A model generated the notes under the pieces. The model saw only the letters and a program-made list of their open reading frames with translations, searched no databases and was not told the DNA's origin. Both the position numbers and the translations under genes were made by a program. From CABMKH01 sp040797625 (GTDB lineage: Bacteria > Bacillota > Clostridia > Tissierellales > Tissierellaceae): DNA of 64,000 nt. The DNA lies in contig JBQHQH010000014.1 of assembly GCA_052067355.1 (NCBI GenBank), positions 1 to 64,000 of the forward strand, in the 5' to 3' direction. Shown piece by piece: positions 8,210 to 17,157 of this stretch (the stretch's first letter is position 1; each line of letters opens with the position of its first letter).

Positions 8210-9223
8210 TTGGAGAAGTTAAAAGATAAAATAAAAAGATCTTATTTTATAGTAAATAAACTATACGTATTTTTAATATTTATACTTTTGTTTATCAGTG
8301 ATATTGCCTTAGCATTTATATATTTTTTGTTCTCTATATTTATATATATGTGGAAAACTATGACTTCGAGAGTTCCTATGGCAGTATCTAAGGATATACC
8401 TATGAAAACATTTATATATAAAAATGCAGATAAAAGGGATTTAAAGATGGACATATACTATCCAAACCACTATAACAAAAAGAACTTTCCCTTAGTCTAT
8501 TTCTGTCATGGTGGTGGCTGGATATCTGGATTTAGAAATCAGCCTAATAATGTATCTTGGTGTAGATACTTAGCTTCTAAAGGTCTTTCTGTAGCCAGCA
8601 TAGACTATAGATATGGATATAAAAATAGTATGGAAGATATCTTAGAAGATTACTCAGATGGACTAAATTATATTAAATCTAGAGCAGAAAAACTCAATAT
8701 AGATAAGAACAATATAGTCTTAATGGGACTATCTGCTGGTGGACATCTAGCTCTACTCTATTCCTCCTATAATACTTTTATGGGAAATAGAGATACTATG
8801 AAGGGTATTCGCTCTCTAGTAGCCTATTATTCTCCCTCTGATCTCAAGGACATCTTTACAGAGGATAATAAATCTCTATTTGCTAAGTTTGGTGCTGCTC
8901 AAACTCTAAAGGTAAAACCTAGTGAAGAAGATGATATATATGACTACTATTCACCTATTAGATGGCTCAGTGAAAAGATGATACCTACATTAGTAGTTCA
9001 CGGCAAGATAGACAATACTGTGCCTTTTATATCCTCAGTTAAATTAGTTAAAAAATTTAAAGACTATAATGTTCCTCATGAATTTTTGGTCCATAAAAAT
9101 GCTGATCATTCCTTTGATTCAAAATTAAAGGACTATACTACAATAAATATATTAGAAAAAACTGTACGATTCATTAAAAAATCTATTAAGGTGGAATCCA
9201 ATTATGAAGATAACAAAGATTGA
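8210..9223 (+). CDS. Alpha/beta hydrolase, membrane-anchored esterase/lipase
   Basis: This 337-residue protein has a hydrophobic N-terminal segment (about 15-45) and an esterase domain of the BD-FAE/HSL-like type. The oxyanion motif HGGGW, the nucleophile elbow GLSAGGH, an acidic DNTVP loop and NADHSF histidine complete a Ser-Asp-His triad. It probably hydrolyses carboxylic esters at the membrane, with unknown substrate. The start is TTG with AGAGGTGA 6 bases upstream. It begins 13 bases after the preceding hydrolase and overlaps recX by 20 bases. Confidence 0.85.
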   Translation: MEKLKDKIKRSYFIVNKLYVFLIFILLFISDIALAFIYFLFSIFIYMWKTMTSRVPMAVSKDIPMKTFIYKNADKRDLKMDIYYPNHYNKKNFPLVYFCHGGGWISGFRNQPNNVSWCRYLASKGLSVASIDYRYGYKNSMEDILEDYSDGLNYIKSRAEKLNIDKNNIVLMGLSAGGHLALLYSSYNTFMGNRDTMKGIRSLVAYYSPSDLKDIFTEDNKSLFAKFGAAQTLKVKPSEEDDIYDYYSPIRWLSEKMIPTLVVHGKIDNTVPFISSVKLVKKFKDYNVPHEFLVHKNADHSFDSKLKDYTTINILEKTVRFIKKSIKVESNYEDNKD

Positions 9224-9821
9224 AGCTCAAAGGAGAATAGACAGAGTTAATATATATATTGATGAAAAATTTGCCTTTGGTCTAGATGATTTCCTTAGAT
9301 ATAAATATAATCTCAGCAGCGGAATGGAGATATCTCAAGATTTCATAGATGATATCTTAGAAGCCGAAGAAAAAAACAGGGTAATAAACCATGCTCTAAA
9401 ATTGCTCTCATACCGTCAGAGATCAGAAATGGAAATGTATAATAAATTAAGAGAAAAAGGATATGATGAAGAACATATAGATAATGCTATACAGTATTGT
9501 AAGGATAAAAATTATATAGATGATAGATCCTTTGCTGAGGTATTTACTAGAGATAAAATAAATCTGAATAAACATGGACCTCAAAGAATTAAATATGAAT
9601 TGATATCAAAAGGTGTGTCCAAAGATATAATAGAAGAAGTCCTAGAGAATACCCATGAAGACGAGTTTCAAATGGCTATGAATCTAGCTCTAAAGAGGCT
9701 TCCTAGATATAAAGACGACGAAAAGCCAGCTATTTATAGAAAGTTAGGTGGTTTTCTTCAGAGAAAAGGATATTCTTACAACGTAGTAAAAAAAGTCTTA
9801 AATCAAGTACTAGACAGGTGA
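9204..9821 (+). CDS. recX: Regulatory protein RecX
   Basis: This 205-residue protein is built of three-helix repeats typical of RecX, with RQRSEMEMYNKLREKGY and a following DDRSFAEVFTRDKINLNKHGPQRIKYEL segment that are highly characteristic of the family. RecX binds RecA filaments and limits strand exchange. The recA gene is not in the window. The ATG lies inside the end of the esterase gene, indicating translational coupling. Confidence 0.92.
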   Translation: MKITKIEAQRRIDRVNIYIDEKFAFGLDDFLRYKYNLSSGMEISQDFIDDILEAEEKNRVINHALKLLSYRQRSEMEMYNKLREKGYDEEHIDNAIQYCKDKNYIDDRSFAEVFTRDKINLNKHGPQRIKYELISKGVSKDIIEEVLENTHEDEFQMAMNLALKRLPRYKDDEKPAIYRKLGGFLQRKGYSYNVVKKVLNQVLDR

Positions 9822-9825
9822 TTAG

Positions 9826-10077
9826 ATGTTTTATGTATATATACTAAGATGCAATGATAATACACTATATACTGGATATACTGTTAATCTAGATAAGAGA
9901 ATTCAAAAACACAATAGAGGATTAGGTGCAAAATATACTAGAGGAAGATTACCTGTAGAATTAGTCTATTTTGAAGAAGTAGACAGTAAAAGTGAAGCCC
10001 TGAAGAGAGAATATTTTATAAAGAGTTTAAAAAGAAATCAAAAACTAGATTTAATACGCAAAAGTCCATATCCTTAG
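9826..10077 (+). CDS. GIY-YIG nuclease family protein (UPF0213/YhbQ type)
   Basis: This 83-residue protein is a single GIY-YIG domain. The two strands appear as FYVYILRC and LYTGYT (the GIY and YIG positions), followed by LDKRIQKHNRG and the conserved glutamate segment EALKREYFIKSL. Stand-alone members such as YhbQ/YazA are thought to act on DNA. It begins 4 bases after recX in the same run. Confidence 0.92.
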   Translation: MFYVYILRCNDNTLYTGYTVNLDKRIQKHNRGLGAKYTRGRLPVELVYFEEVDSKSEALKREYFIKSLKRNQKLDLIRKSPYP

Positions 10078-10087
10078 GAGGGATTAT

Positions 10088-10669
10088 ATGAGCTTTCTAT
10101 TTGATAAAGTTTCTGAAAACCCCATTATTGCATCCATAAAAGACATAGAGCAATTGAACATAGCTTTAGATTCACCTTGTGAAATTATATTTTTACTGAC
10201 TGGGAATATATTCAACCTCAAAGAGATATCTAATAGAGTCTTAAAAAAAGATAAGGGACTATTTATCTATATAGATGAAATAGATGGCTTCTCTAAGGAT
10301 ACTTGGGGACTTGAGTATATCGTAAAAAACATACCACTAAATGGAATAATCACATCTAAGCAAAACCTAATAAAATTAAGTAAAGATATGGGAGTATTTA
10401 CAATTCAGAGAATGTTTATACCTGATTCTTATTCATTGACTAAGGGTCTAGAAAACATCAAGGCTAATCGTCCTCATGCCGTAGAAGTTCTCCCTGGAAT
10501 AATGCCTAAGATTATAGAACGAATTATCCAAAATACAAGGATCCCTTTAATCGCTAGTGGTTTGATTGCAGATTATGAAGATATGATTACTAGCCTTGAA
10601 GCAGGAGCTATAGCTATATCTACTAATAATCCACGCATCTGGTACAATAATAGAAACCAAAAGATATAG
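10088..10669 (+). CDS. glpP: Glycerol-3-phosphate-responsive antiterminator (GlpP family)
   Basis: This 193-residue protein matches the GlpP family throughout. It has the N-terminal NPIIASIKD, the central LTGNIFNLKEI and FIYIDEIDGFSKD, then the C-terminal VEVLPGIMPKII and PLIASGLI. GlpP has a TIM-barrel-like fold and binds leader RNA of glp operons in response to glycerol-3-phosphate. No glpF, glpK or glpD lies in the window, so the target must be elsewhere or the protein has another ligand. AGGAGGG precedes the ATG, and a terminator follows. Confidence 0.9.
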   Translation: MSFLFDKVSENPIIASIKDIEQLNIALDSPCEIIFLLTGNIFNLKEISNRVLKKDKGLFIYIDEIDGFSKDTWGLEYIVKNIPLNGIITSKQNLIKLSKDMGVFTIQRMFIPDSYSLTKGLENIKANRPHAVEVLPGIMPKIIERIIQNTRIPLIASGLIADYEDMITSLEAGAIAISTNNPRIWYNNRNQKI

Positions 10670-10678
10670 AAAATATGA

Positions 10679-10723
10679 AAAAAGTCTTAAAATGTAAAGT
10701 ATATTGACATTTTAAGACTTTTT
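10679..10723. terminator. Bidirectional terminator between glpP and the lipoprotein gene
   Basis: A 17-base arm at 10679-10695 pairs perfectly with 10707-10723 around an 11-base loop, with A-run and T-run flanks. It serves the converging transcription units on both sides. Confidence 0.85.
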
Positions 10724-10742
10724 AAATAATAGATACTATATT

Positions 10743-12257
10743 TTATTCTAAGATCAATCTGCCTCTCTTGGTTACTTCATTTTGCCATATACTAGGGTAT
10801 CTTCCTGTAGCCCATTCTGACATGATGATTGTTGCATTATTAGGCAATGCTATTTTCCTAATTGGATTAGTGTCTATCAGCTCTCCATTTATAATTGGGA
10901 ATACTAATAGACTGGAATGAGTAACCACTATTAACAACTCCTCATTAGGTGAAGAATATACATCTATAGCTTCAGGTATTTCTGACTTCAACATATTCCA
11001 TGGTATAGACAATTTATCATAACTGACCATTTCCTTGGGCGGTATAGCCTTTATATTGAAATCCTTATATAGCTCTTCTTCATTTTGTTTATAGTTTACT
11101 CTCCCCTTTAATATCCAATATCCATTTTTCCTATCTAATCCCATATTTGCTTCATTTGGCTTGGCATTGGTGTCTAAGGATAATATATTTTCTGCTCCCT
11201 CATTGAAAATTCCCTTACCATCTTCTCCTATAATATCTGATAATTTTATAGGTCTTTCATCTTCCATATTATCTATGGTATATACTTCTAAAGTCTTCTT
11301 GTTATTCTTATTGACCTCTGTCTTTTCCACAGATATATAGTCATTCCCTATAAAGAGTATATTCTTCAATGTAAAATTATCATAGGATCTATGCACTCCC
11401 TTAGTCATCTGTCTTGAAACATTATATGATTCTTCATCAGAAACTTTACGATTATCCATGGTGAATTGTGGAATAGCCCTAATCTTATCCTTAATATCTC
11501 CATTTAGAGTCTGTCTTTCTACATCTAACATCCAAAATCCATTTTTTCTCGGAACTAATAGATTGTCTATCTCATATACATCTGTTACATTTCTATCCTG
11601 AGAATTTATCCATATAGTCTTATATTCCCAATTAGAAACTTCATGTTCTTCATCATATGTTGGAATCTTAATTCCCAGCAATACTCCGGTCTTCACTTTC
11701 TCATTTTCAACAGTCTCAAATGTCCTTACCATAGATCTTTCCACATTGATATATCTGTCTATTTCATCTATACTTACATCATCTACTATCTTTTCCATAG
11801 TATAAAAGCTATCGTCTATATATACTATCAATTTATCATCTTCAGTCTTGATAAATTCATAAAAATACTGATTGTCTTTAGATATGCTTATTATTTGAAT
11901 CATATCTTGATCTATACCTAAACTATTAGGCGATACCTTATATTTATATAATAAATAGTCATATGTTCTTACATTTTTTAGTTTAAAAGATGGATTAGTA
12001 GCATAATCCTCTCCTAATATAACTGCGTCTTTATGAAACAGCCCTAGTTGCCCTATATAACTATCTATATCTAGATTGCCATTATCATTGTCATCATCTA
12101 TATCTACACGTCTCTTTATCTCCCATTTTCCCTGAATAGGAGGGGTATTGTTATTAGGAGCATTCACCCTATCCTTAATGTTAGCATCACTTATATTGCA
12201 AGCTGATAGAGTAAATAACATGAATATCGAAAATGCTAATAAGTATATTTTCTTCAT
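10743..12257 (-). CDS. Lipoprotein of unknown function, partner of the two-component system
   Basis: The first 20 residues form a lipoprotein signal with the lipobox LSAC (Cys20). The remaining 480 residues match no family I recognise. The segments GKWEIKRRV (about 43), NGFWMLDVERQ (about 240) and NGYWILKGRV (about 380) look like three copies of one motif, each after a stretch of beta-rich sequence, suggesting internal repetition. The gene overlaps the histidine kinase stop by 4 bases, so the two are translationally coupled. It may be a surface partner or sensor for the kinase; that is inference from position. Confidence 0.75.
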   Translation of the reverse strand: MKKIYLLAFSIFMLFTLSACNISDANIKDRVNAPNNNTPPIQGKWEIKRRVDIDDDNDNGNLDIDSYIGQLGLFHKDAVILGEDYATNPSFKLKNVRTYDYLLYKYKVSPNSLGIDQDMIQIISISKDNQYFYEFIKTEDDKLIVYIDDSFYTMEKIVDDVSIDEIDRYINVERSMVRTFETVENEKVKTGVLLGIKIPTYDEEHEVSNWEYKTIWINSQDRNVTDVYEIDNLLVPRKNGFWMLDVERQTLNGDIKDKIRAIPQFTMDNRKVSDEESYNVSRQMTKGVHRSYDNFTLKNILFIGNDYISVEKTEVNKNNKKTLEVYTIDNMEDERPIKLSDIIGEDGKGIFNEGAENILSLDTNAKPNEANMGLDRKNGYWILKGRVNYKQNEEELYKDFNIKAIPPKEMVSYDKLSIPWNMLKSEIPEAIDVYSSPNEELLIVVTHSSLLVFPIINGELIDTNPIRKIALPNNATIIMSEWATGRYPSIWQNEVTKRGRLILE

Positions 12258-13657
12258 AGAGATTTTTCCTCCTTTATAGGCAGGATAGCTCTGACCAGTG
12301 TTCCCACATCTATTTTAGACTCTATTTCCAATTTCCCATCATGAAGCTTCATTATCTCATCACAGATGGATAACCCTATTCCACTATTTGCATTTTTATT
12401 CTTTCCCCTATAAAACTTCTCCTTCACATTTGGTAGATCTTCTTCTGAAATTCCTACTCCATTGTCCTTTACTAATAGCACTATATTGTCATCTTCTCTA
12501 TATGCAGATAATAATATATTCCCACCTGCAGGAGTAAATTTCAGAGAATTATCCAATAGATTTATAAGTACTTGCTTTATCCTATTTTCATCTGCCAATA
12601 CAGTTTGAATCTCGTCAGATACTTCAAGACTAAAATCAATATCATTGCTCTTTGCCCTAGGTCTATATTGTTTAGATATCATATTCAATGTATCTCTAAG
12701 GTTAAAAGCTTCTTTTTCCAATGTAATCCTTCCAGATATAAATCTTGAAAAGTCCAAAAGATCTTCAACCATCTGTGCCAATCTATCACTTTCCGTCTCA
12801 ATTATATTTAAACCATCCATTAACAGCTCATCATCTCTAAACTCTTCGGATTTTAATGTAACTGCCCATCCTTTTATAGATGTCAATGGAGTTCTCAATT
12901 CATGAGATATAGATGATATAAAGTCATTTTTTATCTGTTCTCTCTTCAATATCTCTTCTGCCATATAATTCAGTGTATCAGATAGTCTACCTATCTCATC
13001 ATCTATCCTAATCTTGCTCCTGACCTTATATTGACCATCTGCTAGTTTCTCTGCTACTTCCGTTACTTCTACAAGAGGTCTTATTATGGAATTGGCCAAT
13101 AGTATACTAACTAATCCAGATATCAATATTACTGCTAAACCAACAATAACCAATAGTATAATGATCTTATTTATCATACTATTGGTCTCCTCCAGTGAAG
13201 ATATGAATCTAATTATTCCTATAGGTTCACCTTGATTTTTAAGAGGAAGAGACACAGCCATAACTGGATGATTGTCATATGGTACACTCCCTATCCATAC
13301 TCCCTTTTCCATATTTTTAGCCTTTATTACATCTGATGTCTCTATTTCTCCTTCCTGATTTACTCCTAAGGAATCCATGAGAAGCTCACCGTCTTTAGAT
13401 AAAATCTGAACTTGAGCATTAGTATATCGCCAAAACAAATCTATATCATCAATGATTATATCTCCTATGTCAAATGAAGCAAAATATCTAGAATAAAAAT
13501 CCGTTGAATATTCAATTTGACTAGTCAATATATCTTCTACATTCTTATAGTAGTACTGCCTAATGGCATTAGAAAGCACTATCTCCAATATAAATACAGT
13601 TATAATAATAACTAGCATGAAATTTTTTACTAATCTTATCTTTATGCTACTTTTCAT
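12254..13657 (-). CDS. Sensor histidine kinase
   Basis: This 467-residue protein has two membrane segments (about 11-30 and 164-188) enclosing an extracellular domain of about 130 residues, then a HAMP linker, a HisKA domain with ISHELRTPLTS (phosphorylated His252) and a HATPase domain (N box NLLDNSLKF, G1 DNGVGIS, G2 GIGLSI). It autophosphorylates and passes phosphate to the response regulator encoded 9 bases upstream. There is no cytoplasmic PAS domain, unlike WalK. Confidence 0.95.
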   Translation of the reverse strand: MKSSIKIRLVKNFMLVIIITVFILEIVLSNAIRQYYYKNVEDILTSQIEYSTDFYSRYFASFDIGDIIIDDIDLFWRYTNAQVQILSKDGELLMDSLGVNQEGEIETSDVIKAKNMEKGVWIGSVPYDNHPVMAVSLPLKNQGEPIGIIRFISSLEETNSMINKIIILLVIVGLAVILISGLVSILLANSIIRPLVEVTEVAEKLADGQYKVRSKIRIDDEIGRLSDTLNYMAEEILKREQIKNDFISSISHELRTPLTSIKGWAVTLKSEEFRDDELLMDGLNIIETESDRLAQMVEDLLDFSRFISGRITLEKEAFNLRDTLNMISKQYRPRAKSNDIDFSLEVSDEIQTVLADENRIKQVLINLLDNSLKFTPAGGNILLSAYREDDNIVLLVKDNGVGISEEDLPNVKEKFYRGKNKNANSGIGLSICDEIMKLHDGKLEIESKIDVGTLVRAILPIKEEKSL

Positions 13658-13666
13658 CGGACTCTC

Positions 13667-14359
13667 CTAATCTTTTTTTCTCCATCTATAGCCCATTCCC
13701 CATATAGTCTCTATATAATAAGGATGACTAGGATCATTTTCTATTTTAGATCTCAATCTTCTAATATTTACATCTACTATCTTGGAGTCTCCAACGAAAT
13801 CATAACCCCATATGGTGTTTAATATCTCATCTCTCTTAAATGCCTTACCTGGACTCTCCATGAATAATTTTGCAATGGAAAATTCTGTAGGAGTTAAATC
13901 CAATTCTTTCCCATCCTTAAAAAATCTTCGAGAGTATTTATCTATCCTAAAAGGACCAAATTCTAAAATAGAATCATTAGTTTCTTCTATACTCTCCATT
14001 CTTCGTGCTAAGGACTTAACCCTAAGGACTAACTCCATAGGGTTAAAAGGCTTAGTCATATAGTCATCTGTTCCATACTCTAATCCCATTATCTTATCTA
14101 TATCTTGACTCTTCGCCGTCAACATTATAATACCTAGGCTTGGAAATTCTTCTCTTAAAATTCTACAGACTTGAAATCCATCCATTCCAGGAAGCATTAT
14201 ATCTAACACTACAATATCTATTTCTTCCTTCATAGCAAACTCTACACCTTTTTCACCAGTGTCTGCCTCTATAACATCGAAACCGGCTCTTTCAAGATTG
14301 ATCTTTACAAATTTTCTTATAGAATCTTCATCTTCCACTATTAGGATCTTATTACTCAC
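13667..14359 (-). CDS. OmpR-family response regulator (WalR/PhoP-like)
   Basis: A receiver domain is followed by a winged-helix DNA-binding domain (about 130-228), 230 residues in all. The receiver has an acidic pocket at E9-D10, phosphoacceptor D53 in VLDIMLPGMDG, and K103 in TKPF. It starts with GTG. It lies between the deacetylase and kinase genes in one operon. TGTWAH-type direct repeats at the operon promoter suggest it regulates itself and the deacetylase. Assignment as WalR itself is not justified. Confidence 0.93.
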   Translation of the reverse strand: MSNKILIVEDEDSIRKFVKINLERAGFDVIEADTGEKGVEFAMKEEIDIVVLDIMLPGMDGFQVCRILREEFPSLGIIMLTAKSQDIDKIMGLEYGTDDYMTKPFNPMELVLRVKSLARRMESIEETNDSILEFGPFRIDKYSRRFFKDGKELDLTPTEFSIAKLFMESPGKAFKRDEILNTIWGYDFVGDSKIVDVNIRRLRSKIENDPSHPYYIETIWGMGYRWRKKD

Positions 14360-14381
14360 TTTACCACATCCTATTGATATT

Positions 14382-15272
14382 TTAATTCAATACTTCAAAT
14401 TCAAATCCCTGTGAAATTAAATAATCTAATACTTCTCTCAAAGATGCTGCTGTAGTTGACTTAGCATTTGTATCGTGCATTAGGATTATTACCTCTTTTT
14501 TATTTTTAGTAGTTTCCTTTACCCTATTTATCAACTGTCTCTTACTCATCTTTAAACTTTCAGCATCTCCATTTAATGCATTCCAATCATAATACCTGTA
14601 TCCCTCTCTTGTAACTGCATTTTTCATAGGGTTCTTTTTCTTTCCAAAAGATCCCCCCGGAAATCTTATTAACTTAGTCTCAAAATCTTCTCCTAAGATT
14701 CCCTTTAATATATCTTCAGTTTTCTTAAAATCGGCTAAAAAATTTTCTGCACTTTCATATAAATATCCATAATTATGAGAGTAGGAGTGATTTCCTATGG
14801 CATGCCCTTCCTCGTAAGTCCTTCTAAGGATTTCTGGATACGTCTCAGCCATATTGCCTACTACAAAAAATGTAGCTTTTACATTGTATTCTCCTAAGAT
14901 ATCCAATATTTCTGGAGTAATCTTTGATGATGGCCCATCATCAAAAGTTAAATATGCAATCTTCCTATTACTATTCTGTCTTTTCAAAAGTTCTTCTTGT
15001 CTTCGTCTCTCTTCTTCAACTTTCTTCCTTGCTTCCTCTTCTTCCACCATCTTGATCTCTTCTGCTACCATAGCATTGATAAGACTCTTTTCACCCATCT
15101 TATCTAATGTCTCTACTACACTTTTAGCCTCTACTACATTCTTATGAAAAAAATCTATCTTATGAGATATACTCCCTAATACGACTAAACCTATAATAAC
15201 AAAAAATATAGCAAATATTCTTATCCTACCAGCTCTTAATGCCTTTTTTCTACTTCTACTACTTCTTCTCAT
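14382..15272 (-). CDS. Membrane-anchored polysaccharide deacetylase
   Basis: This 296-residue protein has a basic N-terminus, one membrane segment (about 18-36), a charged coiled-coil stalk rich in Glu/Lys/Arg, and a NodB-homology domain. The catalytic motifs are complete: TFDDGP (motif 1), GNHSYSH (metal-binding His pair), RFPGGS (motif 3) and LMHDT (motif 5). It probably removes acetyl groups from peptidoglycan or another wall polysaccharide. ATG 15272 is chosen because GAGGTG lies 6 bases upstream. A GTG at 15281 overlaps that site. It is the first gene of the deacetylase-regulator-kinase-lipoprotein operon. Confidence 0.92.
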   Translation of the reverse strand: MRRSSRSRKKALRAGRIRIFAIFFVIIGLVVLGSISHKIDFFHKNVVEAKSVVETLDKMGEKSLINAMVAEEIKMVEEEEARKKVEEERRRQEELLKRQNSNRKIAYLTFDDGPSSKITPEILDILGEYNVKATFFVVGNMAETYPEILRRTYEEGHAIGNHSYSHNYGYLYESAENFLADFKKTEDILKGILGEDFETKLIRFPGGSFGKKKNPMKNAVTREGYRYYDWNALNGDAESLKMSKRQLINRVKETTKNKKEVIILMHDTNAKSTTAASLREVLDYLISQGFEFEVLN

Positions 15273-15310
15273 ATCAATCACCTCGATGTCATCATTCCTA
15301 TGTTAATATT

Positions 15311-15339
15311 ATTATACAACTACCCTGTCATGGTTACAA
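15311..15339 (-). promoter_or_regulatory. Promoter of the deacetylase/two-component operon
   Basis: On the minus strand, TTGTAA (15339-15334) and TATAAT (15316-15311) are 17 bases apart. The -35 lies inside an array of TGTAA-type half-sites. Confidence 0.6.
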
Positions 15340-15371
15340 TTAAATTAACAATGGGTTACAAAATGTTTACA
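15333..15371 (-). promoter_or_regulatory. WalR/PhoP-like direct-repeat array
   Basis: On the minus strand, TGTAAA-N5-TGTAAC (15371-15355) matches the TGTWAH-N5-TGTWAH pattern known for WalR. Two more half-sites follow, TGTTAA (15350-15345) and TGTAAC (15338-15333). Half-sites recur about every 11 bp, as expected for OmpR-family dimers, and the last overlaps the -35 element. Confidence 0.5.
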
Positions 15372-15414
15372 GTTTGTCCACAAAGAAATCTGCATCAAGT
15401 GAAAATCTGATATG

Positions 15415-17142
15415 TTATCTCTTTAGATTTTTAAATTGGGAATTATATAGATGAGAATAGATTCCATCTATCTTTAACAAATCCTCATGTCTACCTTTTT
15501 CCTCTATTCCATTTGGAGTCATAACTATTATCTCATCTGCATTTTTTATAGTTGACAATCTATGGGCTATGACTAATGTAGTCCTCCCCTTGGACAACTC
15601 TTCTAGTGAAGCCTGTATCATAGTCTCAGTTTCATTATCAAGAGCTGAGGTAGCTTCATCTAAAATCAATACTGGAGGATTCTTTAAAAATAACCTAGCT
15701 ATTGAAATCCTCTGTTTTTGTCCTCCTGATAACATAACACCTTTTTCACCTATATAGGTATCATACCCATTTGGTAAGCTTTTAATAAAGTCATGAATAC
15801 TAGCTTTCTTTGCTGCTTCTATTATATCTTCTTCACTAGCAGAAGGATCTCCATACATTATATTTTCTCTTATGGTTCCTGTAAATAAGAACACATCTTG
15901 TTGTACCAACCCTATATTCTTTCTCAGAGATTTTAATTTGATATCCTTTATATCTATGCCATCTATGAGTATCTCTCCACTATCTATCTCATAAAATCTA
16001 GGAATTAAATGACATAATGTAGTCTTCCCTGATCCTGATGGACCTACTAGTGCAACAGTTTTTCCCTCTTCAATTGTTAGATTGATATCAGATAAAACTT
16101 CCCCTTCTTCACTACCATAACTAAAGGAAACATCTTTAAATTCTATTTGTCCATGAACCTCTTCTAAATCTATGGCATTATCCTTATCTACTATAGTAGG
16201 CTCTATACTCATTATCTCTAAAAACCTTTCAAATCCAGCCATTCCATCTTGTAATTGCTGAGTAAACTCAGTTAATCTTCTAATAGGCTGCATAAAGAAG
16301 TTTACAAATAATACATATGCTAATAGATCTCCACCATCTATAATATCATTATAGACAAAATATCCTCCTAAAGATATAACTATTAAATTTAAAATATTGG
16401 AAATTATTCCTACTCCAGATACAAACTCAGCCATGACCTTATAGGACAGTCTCCTAGCATTTGAAAATGCAAAATTGCCTTCATTGAACTTTTCTATCTC
16501 ATACTCTTCATTAGTGAAAGATTTGGAAACTCTAATACCTGATATACTATTTTCTAATTGTGAATTTACTTCAGCCATTTCTCCTTTAACCTTTTTAAAT
16601 GCCCTGCCCATCTTATTTTTCTTATTTATTGCAAACCAAATCATAAGAGGTATAAAGGAAAAGATAGTAAGAGTCAATCTCCATTCAATATTTAACAATA
16701 TAAAAAAGGACCCCATAAGCATAACTAAAGAGATAAATAGATCCTCTGGACCATGATGAGCTAATTCTGTAATATCTCTTAGATCATTTATTATCCTAGA
16801 CATTATCTGTCCTGTCTTGGTATTGTCATAATAGCTAAAAGGCAGGGTTTGTAAGTGAGAGAATATATCTCTACGCATATCGTGTTCTATTTTAACCCCT
16901 AATAGATGCCCCCAATAGGCTACTATATAACTACTTACATATCTAATTCCAAATAATATCAACATGATAATAGACCATTTCATCAATAGATCCATTCTTC
17001 CATTTGGAATTATTTTATTCACCATTTCTCTACTAAATATAGGAAATATAAGATCAAAGACAGATATTAAAAATGCAAAAAACATATCTATAAAAAACAA
17101 CTTCTTATGTGGCTTATAATACGATATAAATTCCTTTAACAA
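15415..17142 (-). CDS. ABC exporter (MsbA/MdlB-type permease-ATPase fusion)
   Basis: The protein has about 575 residues, with a six-helix transmembrane domain (about 1-310) fused to an ABC ATPase. Motifs are GPSGSGKT (Walker A), LSGGQKQR (signature) and LILDEATSALD (Walker B). Such half-transporters work as dimers and export lipids, drugs or peptides; the substrate is unknown. TTG at 17142 is preferred because GGAG lies 9 bases upstream. An in-frame TTG at 17151 directly abuts the ribosome-binding site. It follows addA closely and could be co-transcribed. Confidence 0.9.
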   Translation of the reverse strand: MLKEFISYYKPHKKLFFIDMFFAFLISVFDLIFPIFSREMVNKIIPNGRMDLLMKWSIIMLILFGIRYVSSYIVAYWGHLLGVKIEHDMRRDIFSHLQTLPFSYYDNTKTGQIMSRIINDLRDITELAHHGPEDLFISLVMLMGSFFILLNIEWRLTLTIFSFIPLMIWFAINKKNKMGRAFKKVKGEMAEVNSQLENSISGIRVSKSFTNEEYEIEKFNEGNFAFSNARRLSYKVMAEFVSGVGIISNILNLIVISLGGYFVYNDIIDGGDLLAYVLFVNFFMQPIRRLTEFTQQLQDGMAGFERFLEIMSIEPTIVDKDNAIDLEEVHGQIEFKDVSFSYGSEEGEVLSDINLTIEEGKTVALVGPSGSGKTTLCHLIPRFYEIDSGEILIDGIDIKDIKLKSLRKNIGLVQQDVFLFTGTIRENIMYGDPSASEEDIIEAAKKASIHDFIKSLPNGYDTYIGEKGVMLSGGQKQRISIARLFLKNPPVLILDEATSALDNETETMIQASLEELSKGRTTLVIAHRLSTIKNADEIIVMTPNGIEEKGRHEDLLKIDGIYSHLYNSQFKNLKR

Positions 17143-17157
17143 ATACTCCAACTCCTT

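Noticed and set aside
15272..15281. GTG start nine bases upstream of the deacetylase ATG
   Set aside because: The GTG is part of the ribosome-binding site of the ATG at 15272. The same reasoning was used for oppF, pflA and the AGCS gene.
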